NCBI GenBank assembly: GCA_051453625.1 | Contig: JBOZIK010000001.1 | Coordinates: forward strand, 170,100,910-170,139,555 | From: Welwitschia mirabilis | Lineage: Eukaryota; Gnetophyta; Gnetopsida; Welwitschiales | Reading direction: 5' to 3' | DNA length: 38,646 bases | In this document: positions 1 through 10,607 of the stretch, in pieces | Numbering within the stretch: the first letter of the stretch is position 1 | Layout of the letters: each line of letters starts with the position of its first letter | Position numbers and translations under genes: made by a program | The notes under the pieces: generated by a model | The model's database searches: none | What the model was told of the DNA's origin: nothing | Seen by the model: the letters and a program-made list of their open reading frames with translations, nothing else

Positions 1-376
1 GTCTACTTCTTATTACAACCTTACAATCTCAACTCATCTCATTGGGATTTGGTAAAGGTTGTGTAGGTAATATTCCTTGAGGTCTTTGGTTTATCAACAT
101 TGTTTGTTAAAGGATGTTTACTAAGTTTTTCATGTTGGCATTTGATTTTCTAATTTCATCCATGAGGTTTGTGAGTTGATCATTTGAATGCTGATAGTTG
201 GATGAACTTGATTGGTAATTTGTATTTTCAAATTGGTTTTTAAAAGGTTGAGAGTTATTTTGAAAGTGAGTGTTCAACTTGGGTTGTACCTAATTTTGAT
301 TTCTAAAGTTTTGAGATGATTAATTAAAAGCACAAACTTTTTCAAGTATTCTTTCTTTGTATTTTGGTAAAAGAGG

Positions 377-418
377 ACAGTTTTTGGTGACATGATAATT
401 ATACTTACATAAGTCACA
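377..418 (-). other. intact CCHC zinc-knuckle motif within gag of element D
   Basis: Minus-strand translation gives CDLCKYNYHVTKNC, an exact C-x2-C-x4-H-x4-C pattern used by nucleocapsid domains to bind RNA. It lies in an open stretch of 61 codons (320-505). All four metal ligands survive although the surrounding gag is broken. Confidence 0.8.
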
Positions 419-743
419 AGTTGGCATAACATTTCTCTCGATTGTATATTTGACATTTAAAATCATTTCTGCATACTTCTTTAAGGTTGTTATAAAGTCT
501 TTCATGAAACTTGTAGAATTGTTTTCTACTTCTTTGTATCTTACCTCATTTAAATCTTTGATAATTTATCCTATGGTGTGATTTTATTTTGTTATTGGCT
601 AAGTTTGGCTAACCTCCATAAGTTATTCTAATTTTGTTTAGGAATTATCTAGTGGAAGGTTCATAAAATCACAAGAAAAATTTATAAGTTATTTTGTGTG
701 GGGAGTTCATTCACTATAAAAGTAGCTTACTAGTTCTTCTCGG

Positions 744-773
<30 letters not shown>
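744..773. repeat. A30 homopolymer
   Basis: Thirty consecutive A on the plus strand, T on the strand of the gag it interrupts. It is followed by 'gagaaac'. It is uninterrupted, unlike its mutated surroundings, so it is either a recent slippage expansion or a sequence or assembly artefact. Confidence 0.9.
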
Positions 774-779
<6 letters not shown>

Positions 780-1015
780 CCTACCAGATTTGAATGGATT
801 GCTATGAAGGAACGTTCATATGTAGAGGCATAATCTTCATTTGGTTTTTATTGAAAGTTTGTTACCTTTTTTTTCTTTTTCTCGTAGTTTCTTCACTCAT
901 GAATCTTTTGATAAAGTTTTTCTAGACTTGTTCCCAAGTTTTTAAGCTTTTGTGGGGTATAGTTTTTAGTCAATTTTAGCTCTACCTTTTAAGGTCATAA
1001 GAAATATTACCATAT

Positions 1016-1115
1016 NNNNNNNNNNNNNNNNNNNNNNNNNNNNNNNNNNNNNNNNNNNNNNNNNNNNNNNNNNNNNNNNNNNNNNNNNNNNNNNNNNNNN
1101 NNNNNNNNNNNNNNN
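1016..1115. other. assembly gap (100 N) with 48-bp duplicated flanks
   Basis: Exactly 100 N. The 48 bases before it (968-1015) are repeated without change right after it (1116-1163). This is the signature of two overlapping contig ends that were scaffolded but not merged, so the real gap is probably absent. Confidence 0.9.
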
Positions 1116-2199
1116 AGTCAATTTTAGCTCTACCTTTTAAGGTCATAAGAAATATTACCATATATGTCCTATCAGTTATTTTTTACTTTCCATTTTTGAG
1201 GTAAGGATTAATTATTCTATGTTTGTTATGTGTTGAAGGAAATCCTTATCACCTTCTTCACTAAAATTTGGGTAGGCATTTAATTTTTTAAGCTCAAAGT
1301 CATCTCCTCAGGGTAGGTCAAAAAGCGTTTGAATCTCTCTTTTTTTATTGGCTAACAATACTTTAAGGGTAAGATTTACATTAGGGGTAGAAGATCTTAC
1401 AACTTGTTTTTGCTTATAAGCAGCACTCAATATTGTAAACTAGTTCTCTTCTTTTACAGGGTTTTTATTAAATATATCTAATTTAGGAAAAATAAATTTA
1501 AAAGAAGGATTGAGTGACCTAGAGATTGCTTTTCCAATTCATTTTCTATGTCCACCAGTCCTTCTTTAATGTTCTTCTCTATCAGTAGCCTTTCTCTTTA
1601 ATATCTCTTCTTAAGATTGATCATGTTACAATATCTTGTAAATAGAAAACAACAAAAAATAGATCAAAAAACGACATTGTTGTTTTAACTATCATTAAGA
1701 CAATAGAGGAGATGACATACATAGGGAACAAAAATAAAAGCAAAATAAAAAACAAACACAGAAAGTGAAAAACTCAGAAAAGAAGACTATCATTCACCTA
1801 GTCATTCAAACAGCAAAGGAGATGATAGAGACTAATTTTATTGTAGAAAAAATTAAATTCCAAAAATAAATCACTCACTGTTATCCTAACTATTTTGTGG
1901 ACGATAGAGGGAATGGCCACTATTTTTCTACAAAAACTTAAGTATGAAAATCTAAAACTAAAAAGTGGCAAAACAAAAAACCTACAGTTTTTAGTAAAAT
2001 ATAATATTACTATAGATAAATAACCAGACAGAGGTCTGATATACTTACTTGAATGATGACAAACTTTATACTCCTCAGTAGCCTTTTCCGATAATGGTAT
2101 CAATTTGTTACAGTATTTATTTTTGTAAGTGCTTAAGTTTAAAAGGATTTTATCATTCATAAAACAAATAGATATTCCACATAGTATAACACACTAGTA

Positions 2200-2217
2200 T
2201 GAATGGGAGTAGAGCCA
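2200..2217 (-). promoter_or_regulatory. possible degraded primer binding site of element D
   Basis: On the minus strand 'ttttggctc' follows the LTR end at the position where element I has 'ttttggcacc', its tRNA-Asp-type primer site. Only the first few bases (TGGC) agree well, so the call depends on position more than on sequence. Confidence 0.3.
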
Positions 2218-2221
2218 AAAT

Positions 2222-3357
2222 TTTTTATTCTCATTGAAGGCTATGAGATAAGACTCAGATTGATTTTCAAATGGAAATAGGAACCAAAAATAAATAATAA
2301 CATAAGAAAATAGTACAATACAAATGCAAGATGCAATCTAATCTAAGATTCAATGTAAAAATCCTCCTAAATACTTCTTTTCACCTTAATAAAGACTACC
2401 CTTGATGATCTATATCATCTAAGAAATTGTCACGAAATAAAGGACAATTATAAACTATAAGGATTATTTGAGAATTTAAAATCCAATTATGAAAACAAAC
2501 AAGATTTTGTATTAAGAAGTAACAAAGTATAGGGGTTACAAAATAGCTAGGCTTCAATGGAGGATGCACATCCCTCCATCAAAGAAATATCTTTTTGTAA
2601 TACTCGAGATGGATTTCTCACCTTTTGATCTCCTATGATGAGAATTTCTAGTGCAACAAAGATGTGAAAGAGAGTTGAAGGGATTTATTTATAGCAACTC
2701 ATACTAGAAAACAACAAACAAAATGCATAGCAAGACATGTTATTTACATATATGAAATGAAGGAAACAGTTAAGGGTTGGATGACAGAGTCGGTTACATA
2801 ATAGTGTTGTCCTGATTGTCATCTGGACGACATGGGAAATGATAGCTTATTACAAAAGATGACTCAGTAGTTATTTATCAATCCATATTAGCATCTAATA
2901 GTGTCATCATCTTTCCTATCATGGGGACAATAGAGGGGATGATGGTTTTCTTAATCATTTAATTAAAAAAGAACTTAGCATCTTTGTTAGTAATCCTCCT
3001 TNNNNNNNNNNNNNNNNNNNNNNNNNNNNNNNNNNNNNNNNNNNNNNNNNNNNNNNNNNNNNNNNNNNNNNNNNNNNNNNNNNNNNNNNNNNNNNNNNNN
3101 NTCATCATCTTTCCTATCATGGGGACAATAGAGGGGATGATGGTTTTCTTGGTTTTCTTAATCATTTAATTAAAAAAGAACTTAGCATCTTTGTTAGTAA
3201 TCCTCCTTCAAAGATCTGTGCATCAAAATGTGCCTTAAATACATCAAATTTAGATAAGAATTACACATTTTTAAGATCTTAATTGCACTTAAATTTGTAT
3301 AAAAGTCTTGCAAAACAACTTATAAAACCCCATCAAATAACCACAAATTGACAGTAC
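2222..3357 (-). repeat. 5' LTR of element D
   Basis: On the minus strand the segment starts near 'tgtcaatttgtgg', followed by 'atttgatgggg', matching the 'tttttgatggg' at the start of the element I LTRs (27689, 35097). It ends just before 'ttttggct', where a primer site should sit. True length without the gap and the duplicated flank is about 0.93 kb, against about 1.25 kb in element I, so it is a shorter or deleted copy. It contains several GTCATC/GACGAC half-sites, including 2818-2831. Terminal bases are degraded and no target duplication was identified. Confidence 0.6.
3002..3101. other. assembly gap (100 N) with duplicated flanks
   Basis: Exactly 100 N. The left flank 2904-3001 (98 bp) recurs at 3102-3208 (107 bp). 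The right copy has a 9-bp insertion ('ttggttttc'); the rest reads the same. Probably an unmerged contig overlap, or two alleles, inside the LTR of element D. Confidence 0.9.
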
Positions 3358-4690
3358 AATAATAAGATAACATACTAATCAAGCACAAAACTAAGAAAAA
3401 ATAAATACCTAAATTTTAGTTTAATATTTTTAATAAATTTTATACTTTTGTAATGCAAAAAGGGGAATTAACAATGCAACTATTCTAATAACAACTAACT
3501 AACAGCGGGCGAGGAAACCAATAAATACAATAGGCGATATGTATGCGTACAATGCAAAAATGAATGAAAAATAAAGATAACTAAGTTTTTGAGTTGTCAT
3601 CACCCAAACTCAGCCCTTATGACCTATATTTAAATTAGAATTAATCTAGGAAATAACATTAATCAAACTTCAACACAAGCTATAAGAGAAATAAGATGAA
3701 TTTAAGAACAAAAAATTTTTTATTAAATAAATGGAATGTCTTACAAAACACCTCAACAAGGCAATGATTACTTAATGTTAGAAGCATAGCCTAATTATTA
3801 AGAATGATCTCTCCTATGCTGAAATGGATCCTTGACTCTTTAGATGCCTTTATCACCAATTTTTTAATGCCAAAAATATGCCTAAATGATGTTAAATGTT
3901 GGTTTTATAGTTTTCATATGATGGTCATAGATCAGGAAGGTCAGTAGAGGAGAAAAGACATTATTAGATGTAAACTAGACCTTAATTAACTCAGTTAGAA
4001 GAAGTTATAACACTATTGTATCATTTTTGTTATTAGGATGTCATATGGCATGACATCCCTTCATCATCTAATCATAGGCTGGCATGTTAGAAGCTTGTTG
4101 GGATTTGAATTTAAAGCTTAACAAATATGTCATCTCATGTATCATGTGGATGACATAAGGCATGACTGCCATTTCATCTTGATGCATCAGGCTTGCCAAG
4201 TCAGCCTTACCAAGTCATCCTTAAAAGCCTTAATTCTTATGATCATGTCCTACCTTGTGGGGATGACAATAAGGAGGACATTAAATTTCTTGGGCTTTCC
4301 TTCCACTTTTTTCTCCACTTTGTTCCTTGGTTTAATTCCTATTTTTATGGATGAAAATATGGCACTTAAGATCATAATTGAAATGTTACATTGATTTACA
4401 ATAAAATTCCTGAAAATGACTAAATTGAGTTCCTATACCTTACAAAACATCGCTAATTACACTATTAAAATATGACAATTTGGGATTGCAATAGGCTCAT
4501 AATAATGGAGATCACTTATGATTGACTAAAATCCAATCTTATCACTTTAGATGCCTAAAGTAAAAGATTACTTCATGATAACTTATATTAGAATTATCAT
4601 AGAATAAGTTAAAATATGATTAAGTAGTAAGATAACTCAATCAAAAAAATTTTACTAGGAGATCATTTAGATGTTGGTGAAGGAAAAACT
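3358..4690. other. non-coding stretch, probable 3' UTR and LTR of element E (minus)
   Basis: No coding potential was seen. Its position just downstream (on the minus strand) of the E integrase end suggests the E 3' UTR and LTR. Parts show the general order of the D LTR, such as 'gaaatggatccttgactctttagat' near 3820, where D has 'gagatggatttctcaccttttgat' near 2608. GATGAC motifs occur at 4142 and 4262. LTR ends were not located. A small cluster of CG dinucleotides (3506-3547) stands out from the CG-poor background. Confidence 0.4.
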
Positions 4691-6265
4691 CTTCTCCTAA
4701 TTAAGAGTATCATCTAAGTCAATTACTTTAGTTATGTTCATAGTATAAGAACAACCATTAGGTGATTAGTCAAGTTTTAATCATTGTCCATTTACCTTTA
4801 ATCTTTTATTAGTTTTGACATTTGATATTTAAATGGAGCTACTGAAATGAAATTTTTATACAAGATAAGGACATAACCATTAAGAAGTTAATAAATTATG
4901 TAGTAGATGCACTTCAGCATTGAATAAAAGCACTAATTAACTAGGCTTAAATGACTTAGGTAAAATCTTTTTCTCATGGTAGCATTTATCTTGAGGGTTT
5001 TGGACAAGTTTTTTATGGATAGTATAAGTTTGATTTCCCTTAAGATGTTGTAATTGTACTAGCTAAAACTTAAGATTCTTATCAAAATTAATGAAATCAA
5101 GTTAATGAAGGGATTTGTAAAAACTATAACATATATCAACTAGAAAAAAACAAGTTTTGACATAAAAAAGTTCATAAGGAGAATAACTAAGAGCATTTTA
5201 TCATGTAGATGGTAAGCTCAAATAATATTATATTAAGTTTTAAATATCATGGTTTATTATTTTTAAAGACAATCCTTTGAATCATCTTTTTAATTTCTTT
5301 ATTAGCGTTTTTAGCTTGACCATTAGTTTGAGGGTGATAGGCATTAGTAATTTGATGTTTAATCTCCATAGAGAGAATTGTTTCTTAAGAAATTTCTTTA
5401 TAAAATTAGTACCTTAATTACTAATTAAGATTTTAGAAAAACTAAACCTATGAAAGATATTTGTTCTAAGAAAAGAACACATGATTTTGGCATTATTAGT
5501 GGAGGGACAAATGACTTTAACTCATTTTATCACATAATCAACAACTAGTAAGATATAATATTTATTACAAGAATAAGTTTAACTAGGCCTACAAAATCAA
5601 TACCCCAACAATAAAATGGTTCACACTCAAAAATAATTAGAAGGTATATGTCTTAAACTTTTAAGAGGTAACCAATCCATTAAAAAATATCACATCATCT
5701 AGAAAACTTAAAGAAAGTTTTAAAAATATTTAACCAATAGAAACTAGCATGTAATATCTTTATGATAGTCTTTTGGCCATCAAACCAACCACAACACATA
5801 CCACAATGGAAAAGAGAAATAATTTCATTTTTTTCCCACTTTGACATATACTTACGCATAATTTCATCTTTGCATCTATGATAGAGGTATGGCTCAATCC
5901 TTTGATAATCTCCTATTCTATGAAAACAAGGTTTTCTTTGATTTGGAGTTTAATTTTAAGGAGTTCTCAGTTTAACAAGATAGTTAAAAATATCAGCATA
6001 TCATGAAGCAGGATATTGAGAAGAAATATAGGAAAGAGGTTCAATAGAAAATAATTATTCATTTAAAAAAGAGTTATTTATTAGAAGATTAAGAGAGAAA
6101 TAAAGAGGTTTTTGATCATGAGGTAATCTTGAAAGATGATTAATGATATACTTATGTTCTCCTTCTTTATTAATGATAGTAAAATTAGATTATTCTATTA
6201 AGAGAATTCATCTAATTAATCTTGCACTAGATTCTTTCTTGATCATAAGTGTTCATTTACTAAAA
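4690..6265 (-). pseudogene. degenerate Athila-like pol of element E: RNase H end and integrase
   Basis: Minus-strand frames give, in order: the end of RNase H (MIKKESSARLIR near 6240-6200, then NHLSRLPHD); a degraded zinc-binding segment (HRCKDEIMRKYMSKWEK near 5880-5820); the integrase core start ECEPFYCWGIDFVG near 5620-5582; ILISNxGTNF near 5440-5415; AYHPQTNGQ near 5341-5316; and a C-terminal part (CYHEKKILPKSF near 4975-4940, then LKVNGQ and LKL near 4800-4770). The second catalytic Asp of the DDE core (normally ISD) reads Asn. The RT that should precede RNase H is absent to the right, where an unrelated LTR begins near 6283, so the element looks interrupted there. Stops and frameshifts are frequent. 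Lineage call is from the CWGIDF and VNGQ..LK motifs. Confidence 0.75.
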
Positions 6266-6282
6266 TGACTTGGACTTAAATG

Positions 6283-7432
6283 AGTTAACATTTAGTATCA
6301 TTTTTTCCACTAGAATAATTAGGACGAGTCTTTTAAATTTTACACAAATCTTGCTTTATTATAAGTTACAAATAAAGAAATGGAAAAAGAAAGAGTTGCA
6401 AAATGTGTTGTAAAAATTTATAAGAAAGTAGAAAAGTGAGAAAGCTCTAACTTTTCATTAACTTATTCTTCTACAATTCTTCACTCTAATAATATCACAT
6501 TCTCTCTTATAACACACTTAAAAATATCAAGTATAATGATTTAGATTATGCTGATAAAGTCATGTTTATCATATGAAGATTAGTAGACTTAATTACCACT
6601 TGATCCTTCATAGCCTTGAAATAAAAATGGAAATTAAGGGTTCTACATACTTAAAATTTATAAACTTATAAAGATTTAGATCTAGTAATTATTTAATTAT
6701 CTCAAATGAAACTGGAACATGATATTTAAGTTATTATCTAAGTATTCCAAGTACAAATTAACTTACAACTTGAAATCAAAAGTAAAATAAGTTTCATGTA
6801 TTAAAGAAAATACATTATATCAAAGGAAGGTGGATGTAGGTAGAACTCCTCAAGCTCTCCTTGAATACAGGCTTACTTCCACAAAAGTGCTTATAAAGAC
6901 ATCATGAATTAATGACCTAAAGTTTAAGTATTACAATAAAGGACTTAAGATTCTTTTATAGGTAGGGATGTTGTTAAGGTGGTTGAGAGCTTTTGGCTTG
7001 TAGAATTAGGTAGAATGTTCATCATTTAGCATTTGGTAGAGGTTGTGATATAACATTAAATGGAATCTTCATTATGATAAATCCAACATATGGCCTTTGA
7101 AGCCAGATTCCTCTACCAAGTGGTGCTATTTCCACATGTCTCCAGTGCCATTTCCAGATGCCTTTGTTACATGTCTTCTAATGCTTCTGCTATGTGTCAC
7201 CATCTCATGCCTTCATTACCACTATTATTTTGTGTAGAATTATGTCCATCTTCTACCATTTGTTCTAAAACATGGCTAACACTCTATAATAATTATGAAA
7301 AAAAGTATAAAATTAAATTTTATTTTAAAAGTAATAAAAAACATTTTTATGATCAAAATAGTAAATTTAATGTTTTTTATTAAAATAAATTAAATAAATA
7401 ACTTGGTCAATGTTGATTTTTACATGTTAACA
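6283..7432 (-). repeat. LTR, probably 3' LTR of element G
   Basis: On the minus strand it begins TGTTAACATG at 7432, directly after a purine run AGGGGGTG (7433-7440), the arrangement expected at the polypurine tract/3' LTR junction. Near the other end the minus strand reads 'aacttataataaagcaag' (about 6370-6345), containing an AATAAA signal. RNase H homology of element E resumes at about 6265, so the LTR ends between about 6270 and 6345. The sequence differs from the D and I LTRs. It could instead belong to a Ty1/copia element, since AGGGGGTG before TGTTA is also common there. No target duplication is visible because the partner site would lie past the 10.5-kb gap. Confidence 0.45.
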
Positions 7433-7440
7433 CACCCCCT
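7433..7440 (-). promoter_or_regulatory. polypurine tract (minus strand AGGGGGTG)
   Basis: Primer for plus-strand DNA synthesis in LTR elements. It lies immediately 5' of the TGTTAACATG LTR start on the minus strand, in otherwise purine-mixed AT-rich DNA. Confidence 0.5.
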
Positions 7441-8660
7441 ACTAGACTTTTACTAAATTCTTAGCAAAAACTTGATAACAAAATGATTAATAATGGAAAA
7501 ATTATCTAAGGCAAAATGCTCAAGTGTGTAAATGATATATCTTTGAAAAATTTTAGAACTAATTTTTTGAAATAAAGACATTAAAATTTAAAAATTATAT
7601 AAAAACAATTCTCATATTGTCTATTAAGTAAAACTAAAATTTTATCCTCAAAGTTTTATGATGAAAAGTATTTAAAACATCTTGAGAATATAGCCTTAGA
7701 AAGATTTTGATGATTCTTTTTACTAAAAATAATGCAAAATGATGCAACTAAGCTAGAAAAGGGAAAAACTAACTAATGTAAAATGACCATTTTATTAAAA
7801 GATGAGTGGAAATTCAATCCATAAAAATAATTTATGCCTTATGAATGTATTTACCCCAAAATGAATGTAAAGTCAAATGAATGATGGAGATGAAAATTGA
7901 AAATATGTAAAAGGACTAAATCATAAAATTGATGAATAAAAAAGTAAATCTACCTAAGTTAATAACTTTTATTATGTTTTTTTAATTTTTTAATTGATCT
8001 TAATATCGACTAAGCTTAGTCTTGACCAAATAACTTATAAAAAACCAAAAATCATAGAAAATTGTAAGTATGGTGGTTAAAAGATGATAAGTTGTAAAAG
8101 GCCTTTAATTTCCACCATTTTTTTCCCTTTATTTTCTATTTCTACAAATATGTATGTTCTTTATTTAAAGCCTTTGAATCACATTGAGCATCTAGTATTA
8201 CAACATTTTCTTCTAACAGAGTTAAACATGTTATTTTATGAAGAAATTAGTGTTGCATTACCAGTAGGCATTTATAGCCCTAATGCAATTAATTATGTTG
8301 TAGTTATATTGTTAAAGCTACATTATTAGTAAGCATCCATAGGTCAAATGCAATTAACTAAAGTTAATTAAGTGATTAATGAGAAATGTATTTGGAGAAG
8401 AGATATTATTTAATCAAAGTATTTAATCATAAGAAACATAATATGAAGACAAATCCCACCTTTTTCAACCATGATTTACTAAAATTGAACATCTTAAGTG
8501 AATGTGATTTTAACAGTCAAACTCAAAATAAATGTAATCTTTTTTTAAAAGCCAATAAGTGTAATCAATATCAGCTACTACTTAAGTGATAATAAAATTA
8601 CTTATTATTGATTTTTATTTAAAGGCCATCAACTTGGGTCTCAAGCCTTATAAATTCATA
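7441..8660. other. non-coding stretch, probable 3' UTR of element G
   Basis: Lies between the integrase C-terminus of G (about 8660) and the polypurine tract at 7440, so on the minus strand it occupies the 3' UTR position. Short open frames at 8084-8329 and 8386-8589 show no recognisable domain. Nothing else was recognised. Confidence 0.4.
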
Positions 8661-10507
8661 AGTTGCTAAAATAAATGAATGGTAATGTTTAAGGTAATGT
8701 TTATTGACCTTGAATTGGTAATGATTTTTGGTGTTTTTAATGAGAAACATCCCATTAGACAAAGCCTTTTTTATTAGAAATGAACCTTTGACTTAGAGAC
8801 TAGTTTTCATAGGAATAAATGTATTTTTAAGTTATAGAGTAAAAGTAGTTCTTCTTTTTAAAATATTTTCTTAAGGATGTTGTAATCGTGAAACTTTTTC
8901 ATCCTTTCTTTATTGATCTTTATGTCTTCATAAGTGTCATTCCTAATTTCATATAATTCATTGAGTCATATGAACCTTTTTTCCCTTGTCACATGTAGAT
9001 CTAAGTTTATGTTTTTAATCATCTGATATGATTTGTGTTTAAGTTATGGGTAAATGATAAGCTTTTTCATAGATTAACCTAAATAGGGACATTTATAAGG
9101 GTGTTTTATAAGATATGCAATAGATCCATAGAATATCATTAAGCTTAAAAAACTAGTCTTTTCTTATTGAGTTTACTACATTTTATAAGATTTTCTTAAT
9201 TTTTTTATTGGTAATCTTAATTCAACAACTACTTTAGGGATGGTAGGATGTTATTACTTTGTGACTATCCTATACTTAGCAAGAAGATTGTTAGATATTG
9301 TAGTATAAAATTGTATTCCTCCATCACTAATCAAAACTCATGAATAAACAAATCACATCAGGATATTTTTCTTAAATAACTTGATTACTGTTTGGGTATT
9401 GTTCAATCAATACACACATGCTTCTATCCTTTTGGTCCTATAATAATTGTAAATGAAAATATACTAATTCCTATTTTAGGATGGATATGAATCCTAAAAA
9501 TTAATACCTTGAATATCAAAGGGTTTAGTAATGAGAATGGGATTTAAAGAAATCATTTTCTTTTATGAAATAATTCCTAGTTTTGATAATTGTCATAATA
9601 TTTGCAATAAAGGTAGGAGTCTTTAGAAATGGGAAGCTAGAAATTAAGATGAAGACTAATGTAGTACTTTTATTAGATAAATAATAGGCGTAAAAGCCTT
9701 AAGATGATAATGCTTGAGAATATCATGTATTTGAGTTTAGACTACACATTTATGAATGACTTAATTTGGACAATATATGAATATATATGAAATACTTTCT
9801 CGTATTATTAAGGATCCAATGAGAATGAATGACCTTGAAAACTAAGTACTTTTCAATATTAGCTAGACAATGTATTTTTAAAACTAAGAAGAGGTATTTA
9901 TCAGGGAAGATATCATTAACAACAGGGAATGTTTATTGATTTTCTTAAATTATTCATGAAAGATAATCTATAATTACATTATTAAAGAGCTTCTTATCTT
10001 TAATTTCTAAGCAAACTCCCGCAAAAGTAGGATCCATATAATTAATATTAGTTTTGAATTCTTTTTGTTAAATAAGTATCTAAGGGCTAAATGATCTATA
10101 TAAATAATCACTTTAAAACCTAACAAATATTACCTAAATTTATCTAAGATAAAGACAATGGCTAGTATCTCTTTTTTTGTGATGGTACAATTTAATTAAG
10201 TGTCATTCATCATTTTAATAATGTAATTAATTAAGTTAGGAAAATAATAATTGAAAGAGTCCCTATAGATAGATAAATCATCCATAAATATTTTCATGTA
10301 ACATTAAAATGTGGTGGATGCATTACATAATCAAAAGGCATTATTTTAGAAGCAAAATTTCTACAAGGATAGTAAAGTTAATTTTGTGTTTATTTTAGGG
10401 GAAATTTTGATTTGGTTATATCCTACATACCAATCTTAAAGTCAATAAAAAGAATGTCTGACAAGTTCTTCTAAGATTTAAACTAAATAAGAAATGATCT
10501 TTTCTTA
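8660..10507 (-). pseudogene. degenerate Athila-like pol of element G: RT, RNase H, integrase
   Basis: On the minus strand the order is RT (KDHF at about 10500, GYNQIKISPK near 10410, FMDDLSIYRDSF at about 10290-10253), RNase H (ITKKEILAIVF near 10170, then YIDH near 10100), and integrase (the WVEA segment near 9430, RVLISDGG near 9320, YHPxxSGQVE near 9240, NRKDWSLKLND near 9150, YKTPLNMSPYRLIYEKAYHLP near 9090). The tail resembles LYNLK....KVHF and FKVN...HYL near 8850-8670. The RT catalytic FMDD (10277-10288) is intact, unlike that of H and of chromovirus copy 2. Many stops and shifts remain. The 5' part of RT and gag would lie beyond the gap at 10508. Roles are the standard copy-and-integrate enzymes. 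Confidence 0.8.
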
Positions 10508-10607
10508 NNNNNNNNNNNNNNNNNNNNNNNNNNNNNNNNNNNNNNNNNNNNNNNNNNNNNNNNNNNNNNNNNNNNNNNNNNNNNNNNNNNNNNNNNNNNN
10601 NNNNNNN
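10508..10607. other. assembly gap (100 N) at an orientation switch
   Basis: Exactly 100 N. To the left is a minus-strand RT beginning near KDHF; to the right is a plus-strand RT beginning at VPKKDGK. Flanks are not direct duplicates of each other. Confidence 0.9.

Larger units (their letters stand above)
1..1650 (-). pseudogene. degenerate Athila/Tat-type gag of element D
   Basis: Retroelement Gag, the structural protein that packages element RNA, broken here by stops and frame changes. On the minus strand the capsid-like part at about 1165-900 reads FLMTLKGRAKID, then frameshifts into a segment like the usual WEQL...FLKRF block of the retrotransposon gag domain. A CCHC zinc knuckle lies at 377-418. 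A Gln/Asn/Ser-rich stretch follows (NQFENTNYQSSS near 200). The end reads RPQGILPTQPLPNPNE near 30-80, which is the typical Athila gag C-terminus before protease. Protease is off-window. An A30 run (744-773) and an N gap interrupt the frame. Confidence in gag identity is good; the exact start is not determined. Confidence 0.75.
1..3357 (-). mobile_element. Athila-like Ty3/gypsy element D, 5' part (LTR + gag), truncated by window edge
   Basis: Reading the minus strand from about 3357 leftward gives an LTR, a weak primer binding site near 2217-2200 and a gag that runs to the window edge. The LTR aligns by eye with the two LTRs of element I, for example 'caatggaggat' near 2555 against the reverse complement of 28301-28312, and 'gatgatctatatca' near 2404 against the reverse complement of 28435-28450. 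The gag end is of Athila/Tat type (see the gag entry). Protease and pol would lie left of base 1. The body is cut by two 100-N gaps and is full of stops and frameshifts. Family assignment rests on motifs read by eye. The right boundary is uncertain by some tens of bases. Confidence 0.75.

Noticed and set aside
744-773. A30 run as a poly(A) tail of a LINE, SINE or processed pseudogene
   Set aside because: Sequence on both sides continues the gag relic of element D. No target duplication or inserted body was found.
1798-2160. 120-codon minus-strand open frame
   Set aside because: Lies in the leader between primer site and gag of element D, where protein is not expected. No recognisable domain.
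2959-3169. Open frames spanning the N gap at 3002 (and likewise at 18069)
   Set aside because: They are open only because N codons are not stops.
4137-4394. 85-codon plus-strand open frame
   Set aside because: In the presumed LTR/UTR of minus-strand element E. No domain recognised.
7090-7383. 97-codon plus-strand open frame with Cys-rich start
   Set aside because: Falls within the LTR of element G, opposite to its transcription. The Cys/Ser content comes from the pyrimidine-rich repeats.
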